Below are positions 48,375 to 55,844 of a stretch of 64,000 bases of DNA, piece after piece; position 1 is the stretch's first letter, and the number at the start of each line of letters is the position of its first letter. The position numbers and the translations under genes are program-made. The stretch lies in assembly GCA_900757495.1 (NCBI GenBank), contig CAAENX010000002.1, positions 62,001 to 126,000 on the forward strand. The letters run 5' to 3'. The notes below the pieces were generated by a model that saw only the letters and a program-made list of their open reading frames with translations, made no database searches and was not told the origin of the DNA. The DNA comes from an uncultured Collinsella sp. GTDB lineage: Bacteria > Actinomycetota > Coriobacteriia > Coriobacteriales > Coriobacteriaceae.

Positions 48375-48713
48375 ATGGCCAACAAGAAGAACAAGAAGAA
48401 GGCTCAGCAGCCGGCACCTGCCAACAACGCTGCCGCCAACTCCAAGGTTGAGGCCAAGAAGGCCGTTGCCAAGAAGAACGAGAAGGCTGCGAAGTCCAAG
48501 AAGAACGAGAAGCCTGGTTTCTTCGCCCGCACCAAGAAGTATTTCGCTTCGGTCAAGTCCGAGATGAAGCGTGTCACGTGGCCCGATAAGAAGGAGCTCG
48601 TGAACTACTCGGTCGTCGTTTGCGCTTCTCTGATCGTCGTCGGCGTCGTCATCGCTCTGCTCGATGCTGGCTTTGGCGAGGCTCTTGCTCTGTTCTCTGG
48701 ATTGAGGGGCTAA
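48375..48713 (+). CDS. secE: Preprotein translocase subunit SecE
   Basis: A 112-residue SecE with one membrane helix near the C-terminus (NYSVVVCASLIVVGVVIALL). It is preceded by the conserved amphipathic segment with VKSEMKRVTWPDKKELV. The first 50 residues are a Lys/Ala-rich soluble extension not needed for the core function. It clamps SecY in the protein-conducting channel. RBS is GGAGG. nusG starts three bases after its stop. Confidence 0.95.
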   Translation: MANKKNKKKAQQPAPANNAAANSKVEAKKAVAKKNEKAAKSKKNEKPGFFARTKKYFASVKSEMKRVTWPDKKELVNYSVVVCASLIVVGVVIALLDAGFGEALALFSGLRG

Positions 48714-48716
48714 ACC

Positions 48717-49253
48717 ATGTCTAAGCGTTGGTACGTCGTTCACACTTACTCTGGATACGAGAACCGTGTTAAGTCCGATCTCGAGCATCGCATCGAGACT
48801 ATGGGCATGCAGGACCGTATCTTTGATATCGAGATTCCTATGGAGCGCGTCACCGAGATTAAAGAGGGTGGCAAGCGCGAGACCAAGGATTCCAAGATCT
48901 TCCCGGGTTATGTCCTGGTCCGCATGGAGATGGATGACGATGCTTGGACGTGCGTTCGTAACACGCCTGGCGTCACCGGTTTCCTGGGCGGCAACGGCAA
49001 GCCCGCTCCGCTTTCTCGCGACGAGTACAACAAGATGACTCGTCGTCCCGGTAAGGGCGATTCGCCCAAGCGCACCTCGGTTGATATTCAGGTCGGCACG
49101 TCCGTCCGCGTCACCGATGGCCCGCTTACCGACTTTGATGGCAAGGTCTCCGAGGTTAACACCGAGGCTGGCAAGCTCAAGGTCACGCTGATGATCTTTG
49201 GCCGCGAGACGCCGGTCGAGCTCGACTTTAACCAGGTCGCTGTCATCGCTTAA
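48717..49253 (+). CDS. nusG: Transcription termination/antitermination factor NusG
   Basis: A 178-residue NusG. The NGN domain starts with KRWYVVHTYSGYENRVKSDL and contains FPGYVLVRMEMDD, which binds the RNA polymerase clamp. The C-terminal KOW domain has VRVTDGPLTDFDGKVSEVN. A linker of about 20 residues rich in Lys/Arg joins them. The secE-nusG pair with rplK and rplA downstream is the standard order. Confidence 0.97.
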   Translation: MSKRWYVVHTYSGYENRVKSDLEHRIETMGMQDRIFDIEIPMERVTEIKEGGKRETKDSKIFPGYVLVRMEMDDDAWTCVRNTPGVTGFLGGNGKPAPLSRDEYNKMTRRPGKGDSPKRTSVDIQVGTSVRVTDGPLTDFDGKVSEVNTEAGKLKVTLMIFGRETPVELDFNQVAVIA

Positions 49254-49373
49254 GTTTTCGTCCGTTCGCGCGAGCGTGCTTCTTCTGTGACTGCTCATCT
49301 CAGGAGTGCTTCTAACACGTGCGTGCTTACGATATAGCAAGTACTTCACACTCGTGATTCGAAAGGAATGACC

Positions 49374-49802
49374 ATGGCTGAGAAGAAGGTTGCCAACGTC
49401 ATTAAGCTCCAGATTCCTGCTGGTGCAGCTAACCCCGCTCCTCCCGTCGGCCCCGCCCTGGGCGCTGCTGGCGTGAACATCATGCAGTTCTGCCAGGCCT
49501 TTAACGCCGAGACGCAGGACAAGAAGGGCGACATCATCCCCGTTGAGATCTCTGTCTACGAGGATAAGTCCTTCTCCTTCATTACCAAGACCCCGCCGGC
49601 GGCTCACCTCATCAAGAAGGAGCTGAACCTTAAGTCTGGTTCCGCTAAGCCCCAGGCCGACAAGGTCGGTCAGCTCTCCCAGGAGCAGCTCACCAAGATC
49701 GCCGAGATCAAGATGCCGGACCTCAATGCCAACGACATTGACGCCGCCAAGAAGATCATCGCCGGTACCGCCCGCTCCATGGGCGTCACCATCGCTGAGT
49801 AG
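49374..49802 (+). CDS. rplK: 50S ribosomal protein L11
   Basis: A 142-residue L11, part of the GTPase-associated centre. The N-terminal domain has KLQIPAGAANPAPPVGPALG, and the C-terminal rRNA-binding domain ends ARSMGVTIAE. The ATG at 49374 is preferred over the one six bases earlier because GAAAGGA then has normal spacing. A hairpin (49821-49846) and 117 bp separate it from rplA. Confidence 0.97.
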   Translation: MAEKKVANVIKLQIPAGAANPAPPVGPALGAAGVNIMQFCQAFNAETQDKKGDIIPVEISVYEDKSFSFITKTPPAAHLIKKELNLKSGSAKPQADKVGQLSQEQLTKIAEIKMPDLNANDIDAAKKIIAGTARSMGVTIAE

Positions 49803-49820
49803 CGATTTCTTTAGGTAATG

Positions 49821-49846
49821 ACGGGTGCTCCGACCGGGGCGCCCGT
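49821..49846 (+). repeat. Hairpin between rplK and rplA
   Basis: ACGGGTGC (49821-49828) pairs with GCGCCCGT (49839-49846). No T-run follows. It could be an L1-binding or processing structure, but no known L1 leader motif was recognised. Confidence 0.5.
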
Positions 49847-49919
49847 TATATGTGTGCAATAGGGCACACGATACGATGTGGGAGGGCATAAGCCCGTTTA
49901 ACCACAGGAGGTAATGCAC

Positions 49920-50627
49920 ATGGCTAAGCATGGTAAGAGCTATAACGCCGCTGCCGAGAAGATCGACCGCGCCACGCTCTACACCCCCCTTCAGGCTGCC
50001 AAGCTCATCAAGGAGCTCGACACCGCCAAGTTCGACGAGACCGTCGAGGCCCACTTCCGTCTGGGCATCGATACTCGTAAGGCTGACCAGAACATCCGTG
50101 GTTCCATCTCTCTGCCCCACGGCACCGGCAAGACCGTTCGTGTTGCCGTCTTCGCCGAGGGCGAGAAGGCCCGCGAGGCCGAGGCTGCCGGCGCCGACAT
50201 CATCGGTTCCGACGAGCTCGTCGCCCAGATCCAGAAGGGCGAGATCAACTTCGACGCCGCTATCGCTACGCCGAACATGATGGCCAAGGTTGGCCGCATC
50301 GGTAAGATCCTTGGTCCCCGTGGCCTCATGCCGAACCCCAAGCTCGGCACCGTGACCATGGACGTCGCCAAGATGGTCTCCGAGCTCAAGGCCGGTCGCG
50401 TTGAGTATCGCGCCGACCGCTACGGCATCTGCCACGTGCCCCTGGGCAAGAAGTCCTTCTCTGAGCAGCAGCTCGTCGAGAACTACGCTGCCCTGTACAC
50501 CGAGATCCTGCGCGTCAAGCCCTCTTCTGCTAAGGGCAAGTACGTCAAGTCCATCTCCGTGTCTTCCACCATGGGCCCTGGCGTCAAGGTCGATCCCGCT
50601 GTCCAGCGTGACTTCCTGGCTGAGTAA
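49920..50627 (+). CDS. rplA: 50S ribosomal protein L1
   Basis: A 235-residue L1 of the ribosomal stalk, involved in release of E-site tRNA and often a repressor of its own operon. Typical are KHGKSYNAAAEKID, the central GRIGKILGPRGLMPNPKLGT and SSTMGPGVKVD near the end. ATG at 49920 is chosen since AGGAGG lies eight bases before; the ATG at 49914 would be too close. A strong terminator follows, so rplJL are not part of this unit. Confidence 0.97.
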   Translation: MAKHGKSYNAAAEKIDRATLYTPLQAAKLIKELDTAKFDETVEAHFRLGIDTRKADQNIRGSISLPHGTGKTVRVAVFAEGEKAREAEAAGADIIGSDELVAQIQKGEINFDAAIATPNMMAKVGRIGKILGPRGLMPNPKLGTVTMDVAKMVSELKAGRVEYRADRYGICHVPLGKKSFSEQQLVENYAALYTEILRVKPSSAKGKYVKSISVSSTMGPGVKVDPAVQRDFLAE

Positions 50628-50663
50628 CTAACAGTTACTGCCTGAGCAAAGCAAGCATTGCTA

Positions 50664-50706
50664 AAGAAACCCGGTTCTGCCTTGTGCAGGACCGGGTTTC
50701 TTGCCA
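50664..50706 (+). terminator. Terminator after rplA
   Basis: AAGAAACCCGGTTCTGC (50664-50680) pairs with GCAGGACCGGGTTTCTT (50686-50702) with one G-T pair. It is a 17-bp stem whose 3' arm ends TTTCTT. Confidence 0.88.
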
Positions 50707-50719
50707 TCTCGGACCAAAG

Positions 50720-50752
50720 CCACCACAAAGGTGCCTGTCCCCTTTGTGGTGG
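50720..50752. repeat. Hairpin repeat, copy 1
   Basis: CCACCACAAAGG (50720-50731) pairs with CCTTTGTGGTGG (50741-50752) around TGCCTGTCC. It is identical to the copy at 55800 and to the copy split by the insertion sequence at 53439/54928. It overlaps the end of the phosphoesterase transcript. Confidence 0.9.
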
Positions 50753-51463
50753 TTACCAGGGGGTTCTGGCGGTTGAGGACTCGATGGCCTCATGGCGCTT
50801 GAGCTCGCGACGCATGGTTTGCGAATTGAGCCAGGCTGCCTGCCAGCCGCGGATAGGGTAGCGCGCTTCGTCCAGCTCAAACTGCGTATAGCCGCAGGCG
50901 TTGATGACCGTTGCCCCGCATGCGAGCTGACGTTCGCGTTGAAAGTTGGGACCGTAGCTTTGGTGCACATGCCCGTGCACCATGTAGTCAGGGTTCCAAG
51001 ACTCGAGCGCCGCGTTAAAGCATTCGAATCCTCGATGCGGTAGATCATCCATATCGCCCACGCCGGCGGCGGGCGCATGGGTGAGCAAGATGTCGCAGCC
51101 GCCGACCAACCTCACTTTGCGGGACAGCTTGCGCATGCGCTTGGCCATCTCGCGCTCGGTGTACATGTTGGCACCGTCTCGGTAGCGCATGGAGCCGCCA
51201 AGCCCCGCAACACGGACACCGCGATACACGTACACGGTGTCTTCGACACAGATGCAGCCACCCGGTGCATGACGCGCGTAGCGGTCATCGTGGTTGCCGC
51301 GCACGTAGATGAGCGGTTTGTTGATAACTGTGACCAAAAACTCAAGATAGTCCGGGTCCAGGTCGCCGGCGGACAATATCAGGTCGATACCCTCAAAGCG
51401 CTCCTTGCGAAAGCACTCCCAAAGGCATCGTTCTTCGGTATCGGCTATGGCAAGGATTTTCAT
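50753..51463 (-). CDS. Calcineurin-like metallophosphoesterase
   Basis: A 236-residue protein with the metallophosphoesterase pattern: an N-terminal strand KILAIADTEE (DxE in place of the usual DxH), LILSAGDLDPDYLEF (GD motif), VRGNHDDR (GNHD), LLTHAP and VHGHVHQSYG (GHxH). It probably hydrolyses a phosphodiester or phosphomonoester; the substrate is unknown. Replacement of the first His by Glu is a deviation at the first metal site. Its start overlaps the end of the upstream ParB-like/BMP gene by 4 bp, so the two proteins are made together. Its stop abuts the hairpin repeat. Confidence 0.85.
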   Translation of the reverse strand: MKILAIADTEERCLWECFRKERFEGIDLILSAGDLDPDYLEFLVTVINKPLIYVRGNHDDRYARHAPGGCICVEDTVYVYRGVRVAGLGGSMRYRDGANMYTEREMAKRMRKLSRKVRLVGGCDILLTHAPAAGVGDMDDLPHRGFECFNAALESWNPDYMVHGHVHQSYGPNFQRERQLACGATVINACGYTQFELDEARYPIRGWQAAWLNSQTMRRELKRHEAIESSTARTPW

Positions 51464-53379
51464 AGGGCGCGGACCTTCGGCTCATCGTCGAGTTGCGGAA
51501 TGGTGCCCACCACGTTGTCCGCCAGCCAGTCCATCTCGACAATCTGCGTGCTCGGCAGTGGGGGAAAGCCCTCGATCTGCACCACGCCGTTCTGACTGTG
51601 GAGCTCACCGCCAAACGGATTGATGGAGCCCTCGACGATGCCATTGCGGAGTAGCTGAACAAGCTTGCGCGTCTGATAGGGCAGACCCGGAGCGTAGCGA
51701 ATGTCGATAACGCCCGAGCTCATGCCGTACCAGTAGTTGACGGCGCGAACCTGACTGTCATCACTGGTCTCATCCCAGGTACCATGCAGCAGGCTTCGCA
51801 CGATAAGCTCGTAGTATCGGCCCCAGTTCCATACCGGCATGGCGATGCCGACGACCTTGCCATCGACCAGGCGGTGAAGTCCGTAGGCCGTGGGGTCCTC
51901 CAGCGACTTGGACATGTCAGCGCCGGTCATGACGCTCACACCCTCGCGGCACATGGCCTCGGCAAGGCCTCCGGCGGGCACATCGCCCCAGGTCAGGATA
52001 ATTTGCGCGCGGGGGTCGAGCAGCGAGGCGCCGATGGCAAAGGCGTTGATCTCGCTAAGCGCGCCCGACGCAAAGACCGACGCGTGGTAGCCAATGCGAT
52101 GGTTGTCCGCCATGCTGGCCGCAAGGGCGCCCAGCAGAAACTTTGCCTCGTACATCTTTCCAAAATACGAGCGCACGCTTTGGTGGGGAAGGCCGATTGA
52201 GCAGTTAAGGAACCGCACCTGGGGATACTCGACTGACGCCCTGAGCGTGTATTCCATGAGCCGGTGTGAGGTCGAGAAGATGACGTTCGCCCCGTGCTTT
52301 ACGGCTGTCTCGACGGCGGCGTAGAACACGTCCGAATCGTGGCAGTCCTCGAACGCCTCGGTGCGCACGATGCCGCCAAAGTGCTCATCAAGATACCGGC
52401 GGCCCTGGTCGTGTAGGCTGTCCCAGCTCGACGTGACACAGGGAAACTCGTGGATAAAGGCGATTCGCATGGGATTGGCAGTGGAGTAGACGGTCTTGCT
52501 CATAAAGAAGTTGAGCACGCCCGAGGTAGCTTTTGTCGGTGCGCCCTCTTTCTCGTTGGGCTGCGGCGCTTCGACAAGATCGACTTTGTCCTCGTCGCTT
52601 TTGCCGGCAATGACAAGCTCGCGCCAAATCTTGCACAGACGGTTGACGACGATATCAGTCGGCGTATCCAGCAGGCGGTCCTGGTTGTACACGTTGAGGT
52701 AGACGAGCATGGCGTCGGCGGGCGTAATGTCCAGATGGTCGCCGCCGGCGCGCAGGTAGGCTCGTTTAAAGAGTAGGAAGGTATGGCGCAGGTAGTCGAC
52801 CTTTTTCTGTGGCCACTTTTCGACAAGGTCCTGGCCGAGCATCTTGGTGAGCGTCTCATAGCTTCCCTCGCGCGAGAACTCAATCTCGTATAGGGGGCAG
52901 ACGCGCCAAAACGCGCAGAACTCGCCGTACAGGCGACTTTCGACGGAATCCCATGTGCCGGGGTAGAGGCGGGTGACCTTGGCCGAAACCGTCGGGGCGT
53001 CCAGGAATTTGAGGACGCTGACGCGCTTGTTGCCCTCCTGGACGTAGAACCGATGCATGAACTCGGTGACGATGATGGGGTCGCGATAGCCCTCGGTCAC
53101 CTGGATGTCATAGAGGTTGGACCACTTGCGGGCGAACTCGGTGCTAAATGGCAACAGGGGCATAAAGTTGCACGAAAAGGCTGACTGACGGCCCTTGGTA
53201 ACCGTGCCGACGACCATTTCGAGCGGAATGTCCCTTAGGCCGACGCTCTCTCGCTGACCTAAGGGGAGCTGGGCAACGAGGCTATCGAGGTCCGTAAGGT
53301 ACGGGTGCTCGCTTTGGCTGATGGCGCGACGGCGTCCCTGCTCGCCGCGCTTGCGTGCTTGACGATAGGCCTCTTCCAT
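51460..53379 (-). CDS. ParB-like/BMP-family fusion protein without signal peptide
   Basis: A 639-residue protein. It has no signal peptide or lipobox, so it should stay in the cytoplasm. Residues 40-130 resemble a ParB/sulfiredoxin-fold domain: VGLRDIPLEMVVGTV, a central region, then the FYVQEGNKRVSVLKFL signature (EGNKR in the place of the ParB nucleotide-binding GxxR). Residues 130-300 are helical and unrecognised. Residues about 304-600 are a BMP (PnrA-like) nucleoside-binding domain: MRIAFIHEFP, HGANVIFSTSHRLMEYT, FGKMYEAKFLLGALAAS and VVGIAMPVWNWG. In the usual PnrA the BMP domain is a secreted lipoprotein of an ABC importer. It overlaps the phosphoesterase gene. Confidence 0.75.
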   Translation of the reverse strand: MEEAYRQARKRGEQGRRRAISQSEHPYLTDLDSLVAQLPLGQRESVGLRDIPLEMVVGTVTKGRQSAFSCNFMPLLPFSTEFARKWSNLYDIQVTEGYRDPIIVTEFMHRFYVQEGNKRVSVLKFLDAPTVSAKVTRLYPGTWDSVESRLYGEFCAFWRVCPLYEIEFSREGSYETLTKMLGQDLVEKWPQKKVDYLRHTFLLFKRAYLRAGGDHLDITPADAMLVYLNVYNQDRLLDTPTDIVVNRLCKIWRELVIAGKSDEDKVDLVEAPQPNEKEGAPTKATSGVLNFFMSKTVYSTANPMRIAFIHEFPCVTSSWDSLHDQGRRYLDEHFGGIVRTEAFEDCHDSDVFYAAVETAVKHGANVIFSTSHRLMEYTLRASVEYPQVRFLNCSIGLPHQSVRSYFGKMYEAKFLLGALAASMADNHRIGYHASVFASGALSEINAFAIGASLLDPRAQIILTWGDVPAGGLAEAMCREGVSVMTGADMSKSLEDPTAYGLHRLVDGKVVGIAMPVWNWGRYYELIVRSLLHGTWDETSDDSQVRAVNYWYGMSSGVIDIRYAPGLPYQTRKLVQLLRNGIVEGSINPFGGELHSQNGVVQIEGFPPLPSTQIVEMDWLADNVVGTIPQLDDEPKVRAL

Positions 53380-53438
53380 GGTGTCTACTCCCTTAGTCGT
53401 TTAAACAACGATATGAACCATGGTACCACGATGCGAAA

Positions 53439-53456
53439 CCACCACAAAGGTGCCTG
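53439..53456. repeat. Hairpin repeat, copy 2, left part
   Basis: CCACCACAAAGGTGCCTG, identical to the first 18 bp of the copies at 50720 and 55800. It is cut off by the insertion sequence. CTG at 53454-53456 is the target-site duplication. Confidence 0.9.
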
Positions 53457-53494
53457 TGAACTGCGCCCCGAAACTTGGACTGAACAAATAGCGA

Positions 53495-54407
53495 CTACGC
53501 CGCAAGGGCCCGGTTCCGGAACTCCTCCGGCGTCAGGCCCTTCAATCTTACCTGCCTGCGCCGCGTGTTCCAATGGGCTATGTACTCCTCCAGGTCGCGC
53601 TTGAAGTCCCCGAAGCTGCCCCACTCCCTGCCGCGGTAGAACTCGTCCTTCACGTGGCCGAAGAGCTGCTCGGTGGCGGCGTTGTCGATGCAGTTCCCCT
53701 TGCGCGACATGCTCTGGGTGATGCCCGCCCCCTCCAGCCTGGAGGCGTAGGACTCGTGCTGGTACTGCCAGCCCATGTCCGAGTGCATGGTCGGCGCCGC
53801 CCCGTCGGGCAGGGCCCCGAGGAGCCGGTCGAGCATCCTGTGCTGCTGGGCGAGGTCCGGCGAGGTCGATATGTCGCTCGCCACGATCTCCTTCGTGCAG
53901 AAGTCGAGCACCGGGGCCCAGCAGGCCTTGGCGCCGGCGACCTTGAACTCGGTGACGTCGGTGCCGAGCTTCTGCCACGGCCCCTCGGCGCCGAAGTCCC
54001 TCGCGATGACGTTCTCGAACGTGCTCCCCACGAGCCCCCTGTAGGAGCTGTACCGGCGGCGGGAGCCCCGGCGGCGCATCCCGCACCGGATGCCCATCTC
54101 GCGCATCATCTTGAGCACGGTCTTGTCGGCCACGACCGCGCCCAGCTCGGCGCGCAGGCACATGGCTATCTGCCGGTGCCCGCAGCCGTTGGCGGTGCGC
54201 GAGAATATCTCGGCCGCGGCGTCGCGCAGCTCGGGCCTGGTCGGCCTCCGCGGGTGCGCCAGCGCGTAGTAGTAGGTCGACCTCCTGAGCCCCGAGCACT
54301 CCAGCAGGTGGCGCAGGGAGTGCCCCTCCGCCCTCAGCGCCCTCACCGCCTCGGCCGCCGCCCTGGTCAGAGCCCGTCCCGCTCGACCAGGGCGCGCAAT
54401 TTTTTTA
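53495..54407 (-). CDS. IS3-family transposase OrfB (DDE integrase core)
   Basis: The reading frame is open from 54892 but the meaningful part begins at the frameshift near 54407. HTH_21-like region (SLRHLLECSGLRRSTYYYAL), then HRQIAMCLRAELGAVVADKT, then the rve integrase core: first Asp in LGTDVTEFKVAG, second Asp in PTMHSDMGWQYQHESY, and the Glu in NAATEQLFGHVKDEFYRG. The C-terminus YIAHWNTRRRQVRLKGLTPE is the classic IS3 ending. It is probably made mainly as an OrfAB fusion by -1 frameshifting. No disabling mutation is seen. Confidence 0.92.
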
Positions 54408-54864
54408 GGTAGGCGACCTCGGCCTCGAGCCTGCGGCAGCGCTCCTCGAGCTCCTGCTCGCGGGTGCGGGCCCGGGGTTTCGACCTCGACCCCCTCGGCC
54501 TGCCCTTCGGGCGGGGCCGCAGCGCCTCGGCGCCGCCCTCGCGGTAGAGCCTGCACCAGCGCTCCAGCGGGGACTTCGACCTGATCCCGAACTCGGCCAT
54601 GGCGTCGGCCTTCGCCATCCCGCCGTCGACCACGGCCGACGCCGCGGCGACCCTCTGCTCGAATGTGTACCTGGATTGTTTCCCGCCCATGGACAGCAGC
54701 GCCTCGCTTCCGAACGCCCGGTATACCCACTGCCATTCTCTCACGGTCTCGCGGGGGACGGACAGGGCCTCGGCCGCCGGCTTGCAGCCGACGCCGGCGT
54801 CGAAGAGCTCGACGGCCCGCCTCCTGGACTCCAGGTCGTGCTTCACCCTGAGGTCTATACTCAT
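54367..54864 (-). CDS. IS3-family transposase OrfA (helix-turn-helix)
   Basis: A 165-residue protein with a double helix-turn-helix (SRRRAVELFDAGVGCKPAAE, then ALSVPRETVREWQ; and FEQRVAAASAVVDGGMAKAD). It ends in a leucine-zipper-like coiled coil (REQELEERCRRLEAEVAYLK), the multimerisation part in IS3 elements. It overlaps OrfB by about 40 bp. Confidence 0.9.
   Translation of the reverse strand: MSIDLRVKHDLESRRRAVELFDAGVGCKPAAEALSVPRETVREWQWVYRAFGSEALLSMGGKQSRYTFEQRVAAASAVVDGGMAKADAMAEFGIRSKSPLERWCRLYREGGAEALRPRPKGRPRGSRSKPRARTREQELEERCRRLEAEVAYLKKLRALVERDGL
54400..54406 (-). other. Programmed -1 frameshift site (A7)
   Basis: Seven A residues on the minus strand, read CTA AAA AAA in OrfA, allow a -1 slip into the OrfB frame (AAA ATT GCG). 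This is the standard IS3-family arrangement for producing the OrfAB transposase. Confidence 0.8.
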
Positions 54865-54913
54865 GGAAAACCTCCCATTTCCCGATGTCCAAGAAATGGG
54901 AGGCAGTTCACTG

Positions 54914-54928
54914 TCCCCTTTGTGGTGG
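54914..54928. repeat. Hairpin repeat, copy 2, right part
   Basis: TCCCCTTTGTGGTGG, the remaining 15 bp of the repeat unit, on the far side of the insertion sequence. Confidence 0.9.
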
Positions 54929-54929
54929 T

Positions 54930-55697
54930 TTAGGCGATGATGGGGGCGATGGCGCGGATGCAGGCGTCGGCTGCCGTGAAAGTGGTGCTGTCGTCGCTGA
55001 CGATAAAGATGATCTTGCCCTTAATGCCAAAGTCGCCGATCTCGCTAAAGAGCACATACGGCTCCTTGTCAAAACCCGAGATGGGCGAGACGGCCGTTTT
55101 AGTGGCGCTGGTCAGCTCGTCTGCCAGTGCGTCGAGCGAAGCCCATTTTGAGGGGTCTTTCACCGCGACGGGGACGGCTACGCGCCCAAAGGGCATCAAA
55201 TGCACGAGCGTGTTCTTGGAGATGTTGGAGTTGGGGACGATGATAGTCTGCCCGCAGGCATCTTCGATGGTCGTGTGGCGCCAGGTGATGTCCTGGACCA
55301 CGCCTGATACACCACCGACCTCGATGTTGTCGCCAGGCTTGATGATGCCCATAAAGGTCACCTGCATGCCGCCGATAAGGTTTGAGAGCGTGTCCTGAAA
55401 GCCCAGGGAGATGGCGATGCCGCCGACGCCAAGAGCGGCGACGAGGGCGTTTGCGTTAATGCCAAAGCAGTTGTCGAGGATAAAGCTGCCGCCGATCGTC
55501 CATATGACGGCGCGCGCGATGTTGATGAAGATGCTGGATGAAGGGAGTGGGTTATCGTCGCGGTTAAGCAGGTGGCGCAGGGTCTTGGACGCGACCTTGG
55601 CGGCAACGGCGGTGCCGATGGCCAAGATACCTGCCCAGATGATGTTGTGGACCCATCGTTGTGCAAAGAAATGAAGAATCGGCTCAAACAATTCCAT
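54930..55697 (-). CDS. mscS: Small-conductance mechanosensitive channel (MscS family)
   Basis: A 255-residue MscS with three membrane helices. The third, pore-lining helix has the family's Gly/Ala-rich pattern (ANALVAALGVGGIAISLGFQ, then DTLSNLIGG). The cytoplasmic beta domain starts FMGIIKPGDNIEVGG and the vestibule has VPNSNISKNTLVH. It releases solutes on osmotic downshock. RBS is AGGAGG (minus strand). Its stop lies next to copy 2 of the hairpin repeat. Confidence 0.93.
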   Translation of the reverse strand: MELFEPILHFFAQRWVHNIIWAGILAIGTAVAAKVASKTLRHLLNRDDNPLPSSSIFINIARAVIWTIGGSFILDNCFGINANALVAALGVGGIAISLGFQDTLSNLIGGMQVTFMGIIKPGDNIEVGGVSGVVQDITWRHTTIEDACGQTIIVPNSNISKNTLVHLMPFGRVAVPVAVKDPSKWASLDALADELTSATKTAVSPISGFDKEPYVLFSEIGDFGIKGKIIFIVSDDSTTFTAADACIRAIAPIIA

Positions 55698-55738
55698 GTA
55701 GGGAAACCTCCTAATGATCGTCCAACCATGATACCCAC

Positions 55739-55774
55739 CAAAAAGCCCGTCCGATCACATTGGACGGGCTTCTG
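55739..55774 (-). terminator. Terminator of the ABC importer operon
   Basis: On the minus strand, GAAGCCCGTCC pairs with GGACGGGCTTT around AATGTGATC, followed by a T-run. Confidence 0.8.
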
Positions 55775-55795
55775 CGCTCGATATAAGGGTTAACG

Positions 55796-55836
55796 AAAAC
55801 CACCACAAAGGTGCCTGTCCCCTTTGTGGTGGTTTT
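55796..55836. repeat. Hairpin repeat, copy 3
   Basis: The most complete copy: AAAACCACCACAAAGG (55796-55811) and CCTTTGTGGTGGTTTT (55821-55836) around TGCCTGTCC. With A and T runs on either side it would work as a bidirectional terminator. Confidence 0.9.
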
Positions 55837-55844
55837 CTAGGTCG

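Larger units (their letters stand above)
53457..54910 (-). mobile_element. IS3-family insertion sequence, 1454 bp, apparently complete
   Basis: The ends are imperfect inverted repeats starting TGAACTGC on both sides; 18 of the first 24 positions match (TGAACTGC, CCC, CTTGGAC shared). A 3-bp direct repeat CTG flanks the element (53454-53456 and 54911-54913). Two overlapping genes on the minus strand encode the helix-turn-helix and DDE parts with an A7 slippery site between them. G+C is even higher than in neighbouring genes and codon use differs, which suits a recent arrival. Removing the element and one CTG restores a perfect copy of the hairpin repeat. Confidence 0.93.

Noticed and set aside
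53457..54910. Interpretation as prophage or larger island
   Set aside because: Only the two transposase frames lie between the ends; no integrase, cargo or phage genes are present.
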